DNA of 64,000 bases from Piromyces finnis (GCA_002104945.1 MCFH01000021.1:62001-126000); one strand, 5' to 3'. Shown: positions 32,253 to 46,353, counted from the first letter of the stretch. Made by a program: numbers and translations. Notes: generated by a model not told the origin, from the sequence alone.

Positions 32253-34918
32253 ATGGCCAAATCAAAAAAAAACACTAAACAAGAATTAAATGAAGAAGAA
32301 ATAGTTGATGAAATGGAATATGAAAATGATGAATATAATGAAGACGAATACAATGAAAATGAATTAGAAGGTGATGAAAATGAAGAAGAAGAAGAAGAAG
32401 AAGAAGAAAATGAATCTAAAAAACCACGTTTAGACAATCAACCACAAAAAAGTAACTTTTAGTTTTATTTTTAATAATTTATTACTTTTTTTCTTTTTTG
32501 TTAGAGTGTATAATTTTACAAAAGAATATATTAATATTATATATAAAGCAATTTATATAAATAATTATTTAAAATCTAAAAATCTAGAATATTTATATTT
32601 TTTTTATTTAAAAATATAATGAATTAATGAAAAAGAGAATATTAATATATTATTATTATTGTATTAATATAGACCAATTAACTCCAGAACAAAAGGCAGC
32701 AAATCGTCAAGCTCAAAAGCAATTAAAAAATGAAAGAAAAGCTCAAAATCCTTCATATGAAATTATTTATGAAGCCAAGGAAATTTGGGAAACTTTAAGA
32801 TTAAAGCGTAACACTAAAGATGAAAGAAAAGAACTTATGAATAAATTAATGAACATTATTCGCGGAAAAGTTCAAGAAGTAAATAATTATTAACAAAAAA
32901 AATAATTCTATAATAATTTACAATATTTTTATCTTAAATTTATAATCATTAATAATAATTAATTTTCTATGTAAAAATATTATTTATATACTTTAATACT
33001 AAAAAATATTAAAATGAATATGAAATTTTAAAGATTATTTTCAAGCATGATGCTTCACGTATTATTCAATGTGCAATTAAATATGGTAATCAATCACAAA
33101 GATCTGAAATTGCTAAAGAATTAAAAGGAAGATATGTTGAATTATCAAAATCCGTGTATGGTAGATTTATTATTAGTAGAGTTTTAGCTTACTGGTAAAT
33201 TAAATAAATACATAAATATGATTTATATTTAAAACATATTACTTAAAATCAATTTTAAAATGCAATTAATTCCTTTTATATAGTACTGATGAAAGAGCCT
33301 CAGTAATTGCAGAATTTTATGGTAAAGTTTTAAAGTTAATTAAACATAAGGAAGCCTCATTAATTATTGAAGAAGCATATTCTCAATATGCTAACGCTAC
33401 CCAAAGAACAGCATTAATTGAAGAATTTTATGGTCCAGAATTCGCTATCTTCAAGGTATAGAAAGATTCAATTTTTATAAGCAATTATAAATAATATATT
33501 GATTTTTTTTTATTTATTTAAATGAAAAATAATAATAGACTAAAGAAAATAGAAGTATTGAACAATTAATGGAACAACCAATTAAAAAAGAAAGTATTTT
33601 AAAGCATTTACAACATACTCTTTCATCAATTCTTGGTAAAGGTGGATGGGATATTACTGCTCACACTATTGTTCACCGCGCTTTAATGGAATATTTCCAA
33701 TATGCCGATGAACGTAACATTCAAAATATGATTGAATTTGTTAAAGATCATATTGTTCATATCCTTCACACTAGAGAAGGTGCCTATGTTGCTAGAAAAG
33801 CTATCTTATATGCTACCCCAAAAGAACGTAAATATATTATTAAAACTTTCAAATCTTATGTTGCTAAAATTGCATGTGAACAATATGGTCACACTGTTCT
33901 TTTAACCATTTTTGATTGTGTTGATGATACAACTTTAATTCAAAAATCAATTATTTCTGAAATAACTAAAAAGGTTAAGCCAACTACTACTATTGCTGGT
34001 ACCGAAGAAGATGCTGAAAATGTTGGTTTAATTAATATTATTACTGATCGTTGGGGTAGTCGTGTTGCCTTATATTTACTTTCTCATCGTAAAGGTAAAT
34101 ACTTCTCACCATCTGATATTAAACTTTTAGAAGAAGGTGATGCTATTCGTTCTAAAACTAGTAAGAAAGATCCTGAAGTTAGAAGAAAGGAATTATTAAA
34201 TGCTTTCTCTCCACAAATGATTGAAATTTGTACAAAATATGCTGAGCAATTAATGAAAGATCGTGTTTCCTCACATGTTGTATTTGAAACCCTTAAATGT
34301 GCCGAAGGTGAAAAAGATGAATTAATTGAAGCCATTGCTTCTGTTGTTCAAGGTACTATCGAAGAATATAAAGAAAATAATACTCAAAAAAAGGAAGAAG
34401 ATGAATACTTTAACGCCATTAAAAAATTAGCTGCTGAAAAGGCTGAAGCTAAATATGTCGAAACCGAAAATGAGCATCCATTAGTTAGTCGTACTTCTAA
34501 TCAACTTATTAAGAATATTATAATGTTAAGCCAAAGTGAAGATGAAGAAAACCAAAAAATTGGAAAGGCATTTACAAAGGCTTTCTATACTAATATTAAA
34601 GATAATTTAGTTTACTGGGTAAAATACTGTGCCAAGGATGCTGTCCATACTAGTGGTATTGCTTATGCCTTATTAGCATTATTAGAAAATGCTGATAAAT
34701 CTACTGTTAAAGAAATTAAATCTTCATTAAAGTCAATTATTTCTAAGCTTAAGATAAATAAAGAAAATAAGCAAAGTGAAAATGAAAATCAAAATAATAA
34801 GAAAAGAAAGAGAAATGGTGGAGGAAAAGCTCAAAAACCAAAGATAGATAAATCAAAATTAGATGGTGGTGAATATTTAACTGGTATCGAGAAGTTGGTC
34901 AAAACATTAAAAAACTAA
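32253..34918 (+). CDS. Puf6/PUM3 pumilio-family ribosome biogenesis factor
   Basis: Five exons with agreeing phases: 32253-32451, 32673-32878, 33034-33194, 33284-33455 and 33539-34918; about 705 residues. The N-terminus is acidic (Glu-rich, residues ~12-55) and begins MAKSKKNTKQELNE. Exon 2 has LTPEQKAANRQAQKQLKNER and a basic helix. Puf-type helical repeats follow, for example FKHDASRIIQCAIKYG, VYGRFIISRVLAYC, HKEASLIIEEAYSQY, HTREGAYVARKAILYATPKE and EQYGHTVLLTIFDCVDDT. The C-terminus ends in a Lys-rich patch (KKRKRNGGGK) and a short helix. The layout, with diverged repeats, a basic surface and the CPL-type C-terminal region, is that of Puf6/PUM3. That protein binds double- and single-stranded nucleic acid and acts in the nucleolus in 60S subunit assembly. 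Better codon bias in the last exon suggests high expression. Confidence 0.9.
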
Positions 34919-35481
34919 TTCCAATTTTAAAATAATCATTAAAAATAATTTCTGAGGAAATTTTATTTTTTTTTTATCTCCATTATTAAAGTTATCATAT
35001 TTAATTTATTCTTTATTTTTTAATCACTTTAATTTTCAATCACAAAAAATATGAAAGATAAATAAAGACATTTTATATTTATTTAATTTAAATTAATTTT
35101 TTTTTTTATTCTTTTTATTATAAATAATAGATTGTATTTTTATTCTTTCAAATATAAAATAAAAACATTTATAAATATTATTACTTATTTAATAAAGTTA
35201 AATATTGCAATTCAAAATAATAATATATTAAATGTTATAATTATTATAAAGTATTTTGTATTAATAATCTTATTAAAAAAAAAAAAAAAAAAAAAAAGAT
35301 ACATTGAAACATTAATAATTAATACTTTATATATTAAAAAAAAGGAAAAAAAAAATAGGTATTATTAATTTATTTTCGTAAATTTATTGAATAAAGTTTA
35401 AAGATTTGAATATTAATTTTTTATTTTTAAATATTAAAAAGTTTTTTTATTAAATAATAAAAATTGTTAATAATTAATAAT

Positions 35482-35532
<51 letters not shown>

Positions 35533-35572
35533 GAACTAAAAGGAAGAAAAAGGAATATAAAGTATAATAAAA
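34919..35572. other. AT-rich intergenic region, no gene seen
   Basis: About 650 bp between Puf6 and the uridine kinase gene. It has an A-run near 35274-35296. No gene is recognisable. Confidence 0.55.
35482..35531. repeat. (AAT)n microsatellite upstream of UCKL1-like gene
   Basis: About 16 AAT units ending some 40 bp before the start codon at 35573, so probably within the 5' leader or core promoter of the uridine kinase gene. Confidence 0.9.
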
Positions 35573-36374
35573 ATGAATTATTCAAGAAGTTTATCAAAAG
35601 AAATTAAAACAGCTGGTAGAGCACCATGGTAATAATTAAAATTTATATATAGATGTAAAATCCATTTATAAATTTAGTAATAAAATAATAAAATATATAA
35701 ATTATTTCATAACAATTAGGTATAATTTTGAAGGTGAAAATCTTCCAATTTATATTATCGGTATTACTGGTGGTAGTGCTTCAGGAAAGACAACTGTTGC
35801 TGAAAGAATTACTCAAAAACTTGGTATAATATTATATTTAATATATTATATATGAAATACTTTTTATTAGAAGTGAATTAATACTTATTATTTTTTCATT
35901 ATTTTTATATATTATATTATATATTATATTATTACATTGTTATAATTACTGTATTATTACAATAATTATTATTATCTTAAATCCTTTATATGAAATTTCT
36001 TTTATGTAAAGATGTACCATGGGTATATATTTAAAAATTTTTAATAATAATAATAATAATAATAATGATAATAAAATATTAATAAATAAAGAAAGAAATT
36101 AAAAAAAGAAGGAATGAAAGAAAAAATAACATTAAAATGTTTTTTCTTTATTTATTTCATAATAGGTTGTATTACTTTCAATGGATTCATTTTACAAAGT
36201 TTTAAATCCAGAACAACATGCTTTGGCAGAATCAAAGTAAATTTCATTAAATAATATATATGTAACATTATATAGTACTAAAATGATTGTAAAAAATAAT
36301 AATAATAAATTAATTATTTGATAAAAAGTAATTACAATTTCGATCATCCAGGTTTGTATTCTTATTTTTATTCC

Positions 36375-36435
<61 letters not shown>

Positions 36436-38643
36436 GTAATAGTATAAATTAATTTTAACATTTTTTTTAATAAATATATATTTAATTAAATATATTATTT
36501 AAAAGATTCATTTGACATTGACCTTCTTATTGAAACCTTAAAAAATCTGAAAAAAGGGTAACTATTAAAAACGAAAATATTAAATATAAAGTCCTAGCAT
36601 AGAATTAATATCCAAATATAAATTAATAATTAAAGAATTGCAGTAGATGTTCCAATTTATGATTTTAAAACTCACTCAAGGTATTTAGATTAAAAGATTA
36701 TGTATTTTACCTTAAAATAAATATTATATGTAATATATATTAATAAAACTTAATATATATTAAAAAAAAAAAAAGGGTGGAGGAAACAAGACATGTTTAC
36801 GGTGCAAATGTTGTTGTATTTGAAGGTATTATATACCTAAATAAATTGTCTTTCAATTGATTATTTTTCCTTTTTCTAACAAGTAATAAATATACAGGAA
36901 TTTTTGCATTGTATTTTGAAAAAGTTAGAAAATTAATGGATTTAATGTTATTCATTGATACAGTATGTATTTATTATTATTATTGTTAAACAAAAATTTT
37001 ATTTAACATTTTTTATATAATTTTTAATATTGAATGATTTAAATAAAGGATTCAGATATAAGATTAGCAAGAAGAAGTAAGTTAAAAAATATAAAAAAGT
37101 CTTTAAATGATAATCAATAATAATAATTATATACAAATTATCTTTTAAAAAAGTGAAAAGAGATATTGCAGAAAGAGGAAGAGATATTGATGGTGTTTTA
37201 AAACAATATACAAGATTTGTTAAACCATCTTTTGAAGATTATATTCAACCAAGTAAAAAATATGCTGATGGTAAAAGTTATTAAGTAATTTATTTCTTAT
37301 TAATATCTTTATATTAACTTGACCTTAAATATTTTAAATTTATATAATAAATAGTAATTATACCAAGAGGTGCTGAGAATACAGGTATATTAAAATTTAA
37401 TATATTTGAATGCATATAATAATTTATATATAGAATATTAATTCTTATTAATATATTTATATAAAAAGTTGCTCTTGACATTATTGTGACACATATTAAA
37501 AAAGAATTAGAGGAACATGACATTAAATTTAGAAGTCATATTGCCAACTTTGAAGTAGATAATGATGAATTAATTAATTCTAAACTTCCTAAACCAGAGA
37601 TTAATGAAATAATAAAGGTAATTATTTTCTTTAAATATAAAATTATTTTATTTAGTATTATTATTAAGATATAAATAAATGATTTTAATTTTTCATATAA
37701 TATTATTGATACAAAGAAATCTATTGAACAACTAAATAATGAAGAAACAAAGAATAATAAGAAAATAATTACAAAAATATTTGATACACTAACAGAACAA
37801 GTTGCTGAACAGTATATTTTAAACAATTTTATTAATAATATATCAATAAAGAAAGCTATTGATCTTTAATTATCATTTAATTTGTTTTATATATTATAAT
37901 TAATCAGAGGACTACAATATTTACCAGAAGAATTTATAGATTTATATAATAATAATCCACAAGAATATGTGAAGAAGGTATTTATTTTTTAATATTACGA
38001 AATCTATATAAAACAATTAACTATTATTTTTAAATATTTAATAATTTAGATTTGTACTATTTGTATTTCGAACCTTGGCAAAACAATGGAATCAAATATT
38101 AATCAAATATTAATTCCTATTTCATTAAGAAGTAGTTATAAATCAACTGAAAATATATTGATTCAATCAGCTATAGATCAAAATGAACCTCAAGTAAAAA
38201 CTTATTTAATATAAAAGAATATTATAATATTAAAAACTTCATCTAAATCTTAATATATATATATATATAAACATTATACAGCTATTTGAATGTGAATTAA
38301 AATCAAGCATTAAGGGAAAACATGTTATTTTAGTAGATGCTGTAATTTCAACCGGTTCTGTAGCTATTATGGCAATAAAGGTTTTACTTGATCATAATGT
38401 TAAAGAAGTAAATTTATTTTTTTTTTTATTATAATAATAATAATAATATTTTCTAAAAATGATGGTATTTACTCATTAAACTTTTTATATTATTAGGAAA
38501 ATATTACATTTTTATCTTTACTGTCATCACCAAAAGGTCTTTATATGATATCAAAGACATTCCCAAAAGTCAAATTAATAACATTACATATAGACCCAAT
38601 TTATGAAGATTGTCCAAACCCTTTTAAAATCATCGATTTTTAA
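35573..38643 (+). CDS. UCKL1-type uridine/cytidine kinase fused to UPRT-like domain
   Basis: Multi-exon gene beginning [19 protein letters not shown]. The kinase half has Walker [12 protein letters not shown], then [68 protein letters not shown] and an [12 protein letters not shown] block, all standard for uridine-cytidine kinase. These phosphorylate uridine or cytidine to UMP or CMP in pyrimidine salvage. The C-terminal half resembles the uracil phosphoribosyltransferase domain of UCKL1: [12 protein letters not shown], then [37 protein letters not shown] and [13 protein letters not shown]. It stops at NPFKIIDF, before the GDRYFGT-type loop that binds uracil in active UPRTs, and the TG motif context is altered. 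The UPRT half is therefore probably non-catalytic, as suspected for animal UCKL1. Introns hold AAT runs (36375-36440). Confidence 0.86.
36375..36445. repeat. (AAT)n microsatellite in an intron
   Basis: About 20 AAT units within an intron of the UCKL1-like gene. Confidence 0.9.
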
Positions 38644-38707
38644 TTATATATAATATATATTAAAAATAAATTATTGAAATATTAAACATATAATAAAATT
38701 AAAAAAA

Positions 38708-38735
38708 AAATATGGAAATTAAATTTTCCATATTT
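38708..38735. other. 11-bp inverted repeat just after the UCKL1-like gene
   Basis: AAATATGGAAA and TTTCCATATTT, separated by six bases, form a perfect 11-bp stem beginning 65 bp after the stop codon. It probably lies in the 3' untranslated region. It may help 3' end formation or be chance in A/T-rich DNA. Confidence 0.5.
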
Positions 38736-38869
38736 CAGAATAATGAATAATTTTTTAAAAAAAAATAAATATAAATATTTTTCAAATTATTAATAACCAA
38801 AATAAAACAATTAAATAAATTTTTACATTAATTTTTCTTATATATATAATAGTTGTCGCATTTTCCCCA

Positions 38870-38898
38870 ACGCTATTTTCATTTTTTGAAAATAGCGT
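38870..38898. other. 12-bp perfect hairpin, G/C-richer than surroundings
   Basis: ACGCTATTTTCA and TGAAAATAGCGT flank a five-T loop, giving a perfect 12-bp stem. It sits in a patch (about 38850-39000) clearly less A/T-rich than the flanks, between the UCKL1-like and RasGAP genes. No coding frame passes through it. It could be part of a small non-coding RNA or the relic of a small mobile element. I recognise no known RNA family. Confidence 0.5.
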
Positions 38899-40146
38899 AA
38901 AGTATGGAAAATTCAATTTCTATTGCATAATTCCCTTCAATAATAGTTCACTAAAAAGAACCGTATTGTACACTAAATTTTATGCGTATTTTCTTTTTAT
39001 TTTATTTATTTAATATTTATATTTACAATTAATATTTTATTTATTAATTTATATATAAATATCTTTTCATTGTGAAAATTTAATTTTGACATTAGATTTA
39101 CATTTCTTATATATTTTAGTTAAGCACATATGATTGGTTTAATATGTATTATTATTTCTGATTGGGTATTAAACATTATGATATACATTATATTGAATAA
39201 TGACTATATGTTGAATTTCAATAAATCTATGATTATATATTAAAAGAAATTTGAGATTTTTTAATATAAAATTTTCAAATAAAATATTCTTCAATTAAAT
39301 ACAAACTTTAAAATTTTAAATTATCTAGTTTAATATCATTCATATTTTTAAATATTAAATAATGCTCTTTTTATTAATTTCTGTAGTACTATTTAATTAT
39401 TGTTTTGCTCAATTATTAGATAATAGTTATTTAAAATGAATTGTATATATATGCATATTTTTATTAACATTATAATAAAAATTTAATATTACATTTCATA
39501 ATAGTATATGATTAATAATAAATCTTAAAATTTATTATTAATAAAATAATAATATTAAAGTTTAATTCAAAATAAACTCTTTTTTATATTTATTATATTT
39601 TTATAATTTTTCTTACAATTTATTTTATTATTTAAAATAAATAAATTTTGAAAAACTTTAATTTATATTAAAATAAATTTTAATATTTAATTTTAAAACT
39701 ATCCAATTTTTAATTTTAATTTTTATTTCAAATTTTAATTTATAATAAATTTCCATTTTTCAAAAGTGAAATTTGGAGAGAAGTTTTAATAATAAAAAAA
39801 TAATTAATTCTTAAACAATTGGAAAAAAAATCCAAGTGTTATTAAAATATTTTTAATATTATGCATTGTTAAAATAATAAATAATAATTATAAATATATA
39901 AGTATTTATATTTTTTTCATAAAAATTTTGAAATTAATTATTAATAATCAATTCAAATATGTGAAGAAATTGTCTTTACAAAAAATAGAATTATAAAACC
40001 TCGAAAAAAAAAAAAAAAAAACATATAGTCACTAAAAAATAAAAATTAAAAAGAAAAAAAAAAGATACATAATTATTTAATAACAATTATAAAAACTGTA
40101 TTAAAATATAATATATTTAAAAACTAATATAGAATAAAAAAGGAAG
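38899..40146. other. AT-rich intergenic region, no gene seen
   Basis: About 1.2 kb upstream of the RasGAP gene. Apart from the G/C-richer first 100 bp next to the hairpin, it is homopolymeric A/T with no recognisable gene. Confidence 0.6.
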
Positions 40147-43100
40147 ATGACGGAAGCTATATATGATTATACTTTTGAAAGTATAAATAAATGTAGAGAT
40201 TTTGTGAAATTTCTACAAAAACGACAACAAATTGAAATTGAATATTCAAAAGCTTTGGGTAAAATATTTTAATAATTTTACTGTAATTTAAAAAATGGTT
40301 TTTCATATATATAAAAATTATATTTGACCAGTTATATCCTAATCATAGGGATATGCACATAAAATAAAATTATTTATAATTAAGAATACTATAATTGGTT
40401 TTGATAAAATAATAAAAATAAAAATATTATTCATAAAAATATTATAAAAATTATATCATTTATATGAAATATGAAATGTATTTCATATTAATACATACTA
40501 TAAATTAGAAAAACAAAATAAAGTATAAAAAGAAATTTACATATTTATTTATTGTTATTCAAAATTAATGAATGTATTTAGAATATCAATCTTTATATTA
40601 CCTTAAATAACTCATAAATATAAATATACAATTTTGTTTAATAGTAAGGCTATGTCAAAGTGTTCAACAAAGATATGGTAATGGAGATGTAGAAGATAAT
40701 AAAACTGATACTCAAAAAATTTTAGAAAATAAGTAAATATATTTTTTAATAAACATTTTTATTTTTATTAAATATTCTATAATAATTAATGATATTATAA
40801 TATACTTTTTTTTAATTATAGTTCATTATGGAGAGGGTTTCAAAGTCTTGTAAAGATTACAGAACAAATTGCCCAAAGTCATGTAATAATAATGTTTATA
40901 ATAGCATTAACAAATCAAAAATATTATAGTTCAAAATATTCTAAATTTTTACTACAATTATAATATAGAAAAAATTTTCATTTTCACTGAAAATGTCAGT
41001 AACAGATCCATTTGTTGAAAATATTACAAGAATGGAAGCACAAAGACAATCAGAACTTATGGAAAGTGATGAGCAGACAAAAAAACTTCAGGAAGCATAC
41101 ACTGAACTCAAAAAAGCAAAACAAGCATATCAAGAAAATAATAATGCTCTAAATGATTTAATGAATTTTAAAGTAAAAGCAATATCAACAAATAATTTTA
41201 AGGAAAAAGATGAAGAAAAGGTTTAACTTGAGTATATATGGATATATAGAATAATTACTCTTTAATATTAATATTACATACTATTAAAATAATTATAAAC
41301 TAGTGGAAAGCCAAATATGATCAAGCAGTTGAAAAAACTAATTATTCAAATGAATGTGTAAAATATTGTGAAGAAGTGTGTAAAAACGCTCAAGAACACT
41401 ACTATCATTCATTACTTCCAGCCCTTCGGGAGGTTAAATTAACAATATAAAGATTTTTTTTTACTTCTTTATAAAAACGAACTAACTAAAGTTTAAATTG
41501 ATATATATTTTAATTTTTAATTTTTATTTATATTATTATCTATTAAATAATAATATATATTATAATTAGAATATTAGAGAGGAAGAAGAAGAAAGAAGTG
41601 CAACTGTAAAAAAGGCAATGCAAAAAGCAACATACTTAGAGCATTGTCATGTCCAAGATTATATAAATGAATTGAACAGTATGAGTACTAGATTAAATGA
41701 AATTGATATCGAAGATGATATTGAAAACTTTGTTGATAATTGTGTATAATTATAGAATATATAATCAACAATTTTCATTAATGAGATTTAATTTTAACTT
41801 CTAAAATTTATTTCTTACTTTTCTTTTTTTTTTAAACATTTTAAAGATATGTGATGATAAGGAAAAAGCATCAAATGTATCAGTTAGAAGTTTACTCGAT
41901 CCGCAAATGACAGGAAGAATGTTTGTTCAAAGAGGTTATTTTTCAATCATTTATTTTATATAGCCTATGATAAAATATTTTAATTACTAAAAAAAAAAAT
42001 AAATTTAAAATAAATTTATATATAAATTATTTATAAAAATTATACTATTAAAAAAAAGGTGATGAAACTGGACAATGGAAATCAAAGTATTTTGTATTAA
42101 TGAAAAAATTCAATAGATTATATTGTTTTGATAATGAAGATGTAAAAATATTTAATATTTATAAATATAATATAAATTTAAATTTAATATATAACTTACC
42201 CTTTACTATATTTACATATTAAAAATAAAAAAAAAGTCTGAAAAACAAAGAGATATTATTGATCTAAATTCATCATCGATTCATACATTAGATTATAGCT
42301 ATTTCTTAAAAAAAAATTGTTTTCAGATTATTACTACTTTTCCTAATCCATTAATTTTATCAAATCAAAATGAAAACCAGTTATTGAATACCGATATCTC
42401 AAAAAATAAAACACCATATCAAGTTCTTATTTATTATTTTACTTTAGATAATGTTAGTGAATTTAATGAATGGGTTTATCAACTGACAGATACTGCTCAT
42501 TGTTGTACAAGATGCCAAAATACTAAAAGCATGTTAAAGAAATATAGCATAAATTGTAATAATCAAATGTTTAATGAATTGGGTATGAATAATATAACAC
42601 AAACAACTGAAGAATCAGAATTTGGTCAAGTTTTAAATCTTAAAAATGCAAAGGAAAAAAAAAATAGTATATCAATTGAATCAGCTTTTTATCCTTCAAT
42701 GAAAGTTATGAAAACATTAAAAGAGAATTGTTCAGATGACGATAGTCAAAATCAAAATTTCTTAAATTGTAATCCGAATTTCCAATTCCAAATTCGTCGT
42801 AATCTCTGTGTTTCAATTTTAGAAGCAAGAGATTTAATAACTACAGACAAACGTAAAAATATTGAACCTTATGTTGTTGTTCTTCTAAATGATATTAAAA
42901 AGGCAAAAACTTCAGTGAAAACAGGATCAGAACCTTTCTGGAGAGAAGAATTTAAATTTAAGTAAATATTTATTTTCTAATTATATAAATTCTTCAATAA
43001 AATAAATAATAAATAATATGCATGTTTTATTTATTATGTATTATTTCATATAATATTCTATTAAATTAATTAGTAATATACCACTTTGTGCTAAAAGAAT

Positions 43101-45975
43101 TCAAATAATTATTATTAACCATCAAAAACTTCAAAAAGATACTGAAATTGGTAATAAATAATATGAAGAATAAATAATGTAAGTAATATAAATTAATATA
43201 TTACCTTTAAAATATTGAAAAGGTTTTGCCGTAATTCCATTCAAAGGTTTAATAAATAAACAAAAAACTGAAAAATGGTATGATGTCCATTCACTTTTAT
43301 ATAATACTAATCAAGTTAATGGATATTATGGAAGTATTAGAATTGCAACACAACTGAATGTGAATATTAAAATATATAATCAATTCTATTTTAATTATAT
43401 TTAAAATAAAGAAAATAATATATATATATATATTAATAACTTTTTTAGAATAAATATTTATTACCATTATATGAATATCAAGATCTTTTAAAAGTATGAT
43501 ATATGAAATATTAAAATAATATATAGGATAAAAATAATAAAAAGAAAATAATAACATTTTAAATATTCACATAAATATAAATTAGATAATATTGGAACCA
43601 TCATTAACTTGTATTAGAATATTAGGCCAATCAATACAACAACGTGAAGATTTTTCAAAATGCTTCCTAGATATAATGATTGAATGCCATAAAGAATTGG
43701 AAGGAATTAAGACATTAACAAAATGTGAGATTGATACAACAGGTAAATTAATATAATGAAACATATTAATTAAAAAAATAATAATATATAATAATAACTA
43801 ATATTATTTTATACTATTTTCGTAATATAATTATTATTAAAAAAATAAAGAGGATCAAAATATTATATTTAGGTATTAATGATAAAATTCATTTTTTAAA
43901 AAAATTTTTATTGAAACAAAGTATCATTTATTTAATGTATAATATATTATCAAAAATTAAAAATATATACAGAGGAAATTCAATGGCAACAAAAACAATA
44001 GATCAATATATGAAAATGGTTGGACATCAATATTTAGAAAATACCATAGGTCGTATTATAAATCAAATATATCTATCAAAGGATTCATGTGAAGTTGATC
44101 CAACAAAAGTAGAAAAAAATGATGACATTAAAAAGCATTGGAAAAGATTATTAACATATGTTTGTGCTATATGGGATGCTATTAAAAAGAGTCAAGATGA
44201 TTGTCCAAAGTAGTTTTTCCAAATACATTTATTTATATATTAATTATTTTTATTAATTACTATTTAATATATTAATTAGGAAATTAAAATATGTTTTTTC
44301 TCAAATCAAATATCAAACTATATTGAAGTTTGCTAATTCAAATGTTCAATATTCAGCTATTAGGTTATTATATATATATCAATGCCTATACTAATATTAT
44401 ATATATAAATTATTTTATTGTTTTTTAACATTATTTTAATTCTTACAATTTTTAGTGGATTTATATTTTTAAGATTCTTTTGTCCTGCTATTTTATCTGT
44501 AAATATCTAATTAATAATATTTAGTTACTTCAATAAGCCATTTTCTGGTAATTCATAAATATTAATTTTTATATATTTTCCTTATAAAAAGCCAAAGCTT
44601 TTTGGATTACAATATGAACATCCGGATCCAGTAACTGCTCGTACTCTCACCTTAATTGCAAAAATTATTCAGAATTTAGCTAATCTATCAGAATTTGAAA
44701 AGAAAGAACCACATATGGCATATTGTAATTCATTCATAAATAAACATATGCATGAAATGAGAGAATTTATTAATAATATATCTGTAAGTAAATAAATGTA
44801 TAATTGTCATATTTAACCTATTAAATTAATAATATTATTGTTATACTTATATTATGGTTTTTTAATAAATAAATATATTTTATATATATAATAAGAACTA
44901 CGGTGCAGAATATGATGAAGATATTGAAGAAGAAATAACAGAAATAATTGATATACAAGAAGAATTAGAAACAATGTATTGCTACTTTCATGATAACATA
45001 GAAATATTGAAAAAACCAGAAAATATCAAAGAACCAAAGATTGAACAAATTATATCAATCGTGGAAAGCATCGATAATGTTCACTTTCAATATATTCAAA
45101 GGTTCTTTGAGAGTTCTGGTAACGAAAATAACTATTACGTTGATGAATTACTAAATGATGAATATAAAATCGAACAGGAATTATATAAAGCTAAAATAGA
45201 AAAAGAAGTATTATCAAGTCCTACAGAATCTTCAAAAGAAGATAAAATTCTAACAATATCAAGTAGAAAAGGAAGTCGTAAAGAAAATAGACATAGTTTT
45301 AATGTTTTAAAATCATCAGAAAAATTGAATGAAGGTAATGATTATATAAATCATTCTAAATCTCTATATGTTGGTCATAAAAAATCACTTTCAGATGAAC
45401 AAAATGGTCATGAACAATCACTTATTGATATTGTAAAAGCAATTACCAATTCTATGTATAATTCAAGAAATATTATTTATTTAAAAGATGACGATAGTAA
45501 TTGGTCAGAATTAGGTAAATCAGTAGATAATGAACCTAATAGAAAATATGATGATGATGATGATATGGAAAACTTATCAGAATATGATGATTTGGACTTT
45601 GGCGCAACGTCCGATCTTAATCTTTCCTCTAGTAAAAATGAAAAGGAAAGAAGATCATCAACCAAAGAAAGAAAAAAAAGTTCTTCACCAAAATATGAAG
45701 AAGAAGAAATAATCAATGTCAAAGAAAATACAATTAGTCGAACAACTACAGATTATTTAAATTATTACAATATAAATGAAGAAGAGGAAAAAAATGAAAG
45801 CGAAGAATCTCGAAAAGAATTAAAAAATGCTTTTGATAAAATTATAAATTCAGATGCACATTTTTCACTATCTCCCACTAGAAATACTAGATCATTAGCT
45901 ATAGGTAAAGCAGCTTCATTAAGAAGAAAACTAAGTAACTTCCATTTTGTTGGTTCATCATCAAATAATCAATAA
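40147..45975 (+). CDS. F-BAR / PH / C2 / RasGAP multidomain protein
   Basis: Large multi-exon gene from ATG 40147 (MTEAIYDYTFESINKCRDFV) to the stop at 45975. The N-terminal ~280 residues form an F-BAR domain: FVKFLQKRQQIEIEYSKALG, SLWRGFQSLVKITEQIAQSH and long heptad helices. A PH domain follows (RMFVQRGDETGQWKSKYFVL). Next is a C2 domain from about 42775 (LCVSILEARDLITTDKRKN, then EPFWREEFKFK). Then comes a RasGAP domain: the arginine finger ILFRGNSMATK across the splice at about 43875/43973, and GFIFLRFFCPAILSPKLFGL with the FLRF motif. The finger arginine is present, so GAP activity is expected. The tail (from about 44970) is acidic and Ser-rich. The predicted role is to switch off Ras at curved membrane during endocytosis, macropinocytosis-like uptake or polarity. 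The large exons are certain; some small exon borders are approximate. Confidence 0.85.
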
Positions 45976-46353
45976 AACTATATAATGATCATATAATATC
46001 ATTTAAATTATATTTATGATATATATAAATTCATTATTATAATAAAATAATAATAAATTTATATTTTAAATTTTATAATAATTATTATTATAATTATAAA
46101 TTAATTTTTTTCCCATATGATTTTGAAAAAATGTATTTTTAATAAATATTAAAAAAATAAATAAATAAAATTTTATAAAAAGATAAAAACTAATTCTCAA
46201 AAAATTATTTATTAATATATATATATTATTATTATTATAAATATTATATATTATAAATTAATATCATAAGCATAATAATAAATGACTATAAGTGGTATTT
46301 TAAATAATAATTTATTACTTTTATTTTATAACATTGATTTTTCTATTATGACA
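45976..46353. other. Convergent intergenic region
   Basis: About 380 bp of A/T-rich DNA between the 3' ends of the plus-strand RasGAP gene and the minus-strand kaptin gene. It would hold both 3' ends; no single poly(A) site can be chosen. Confidence 0.55.
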
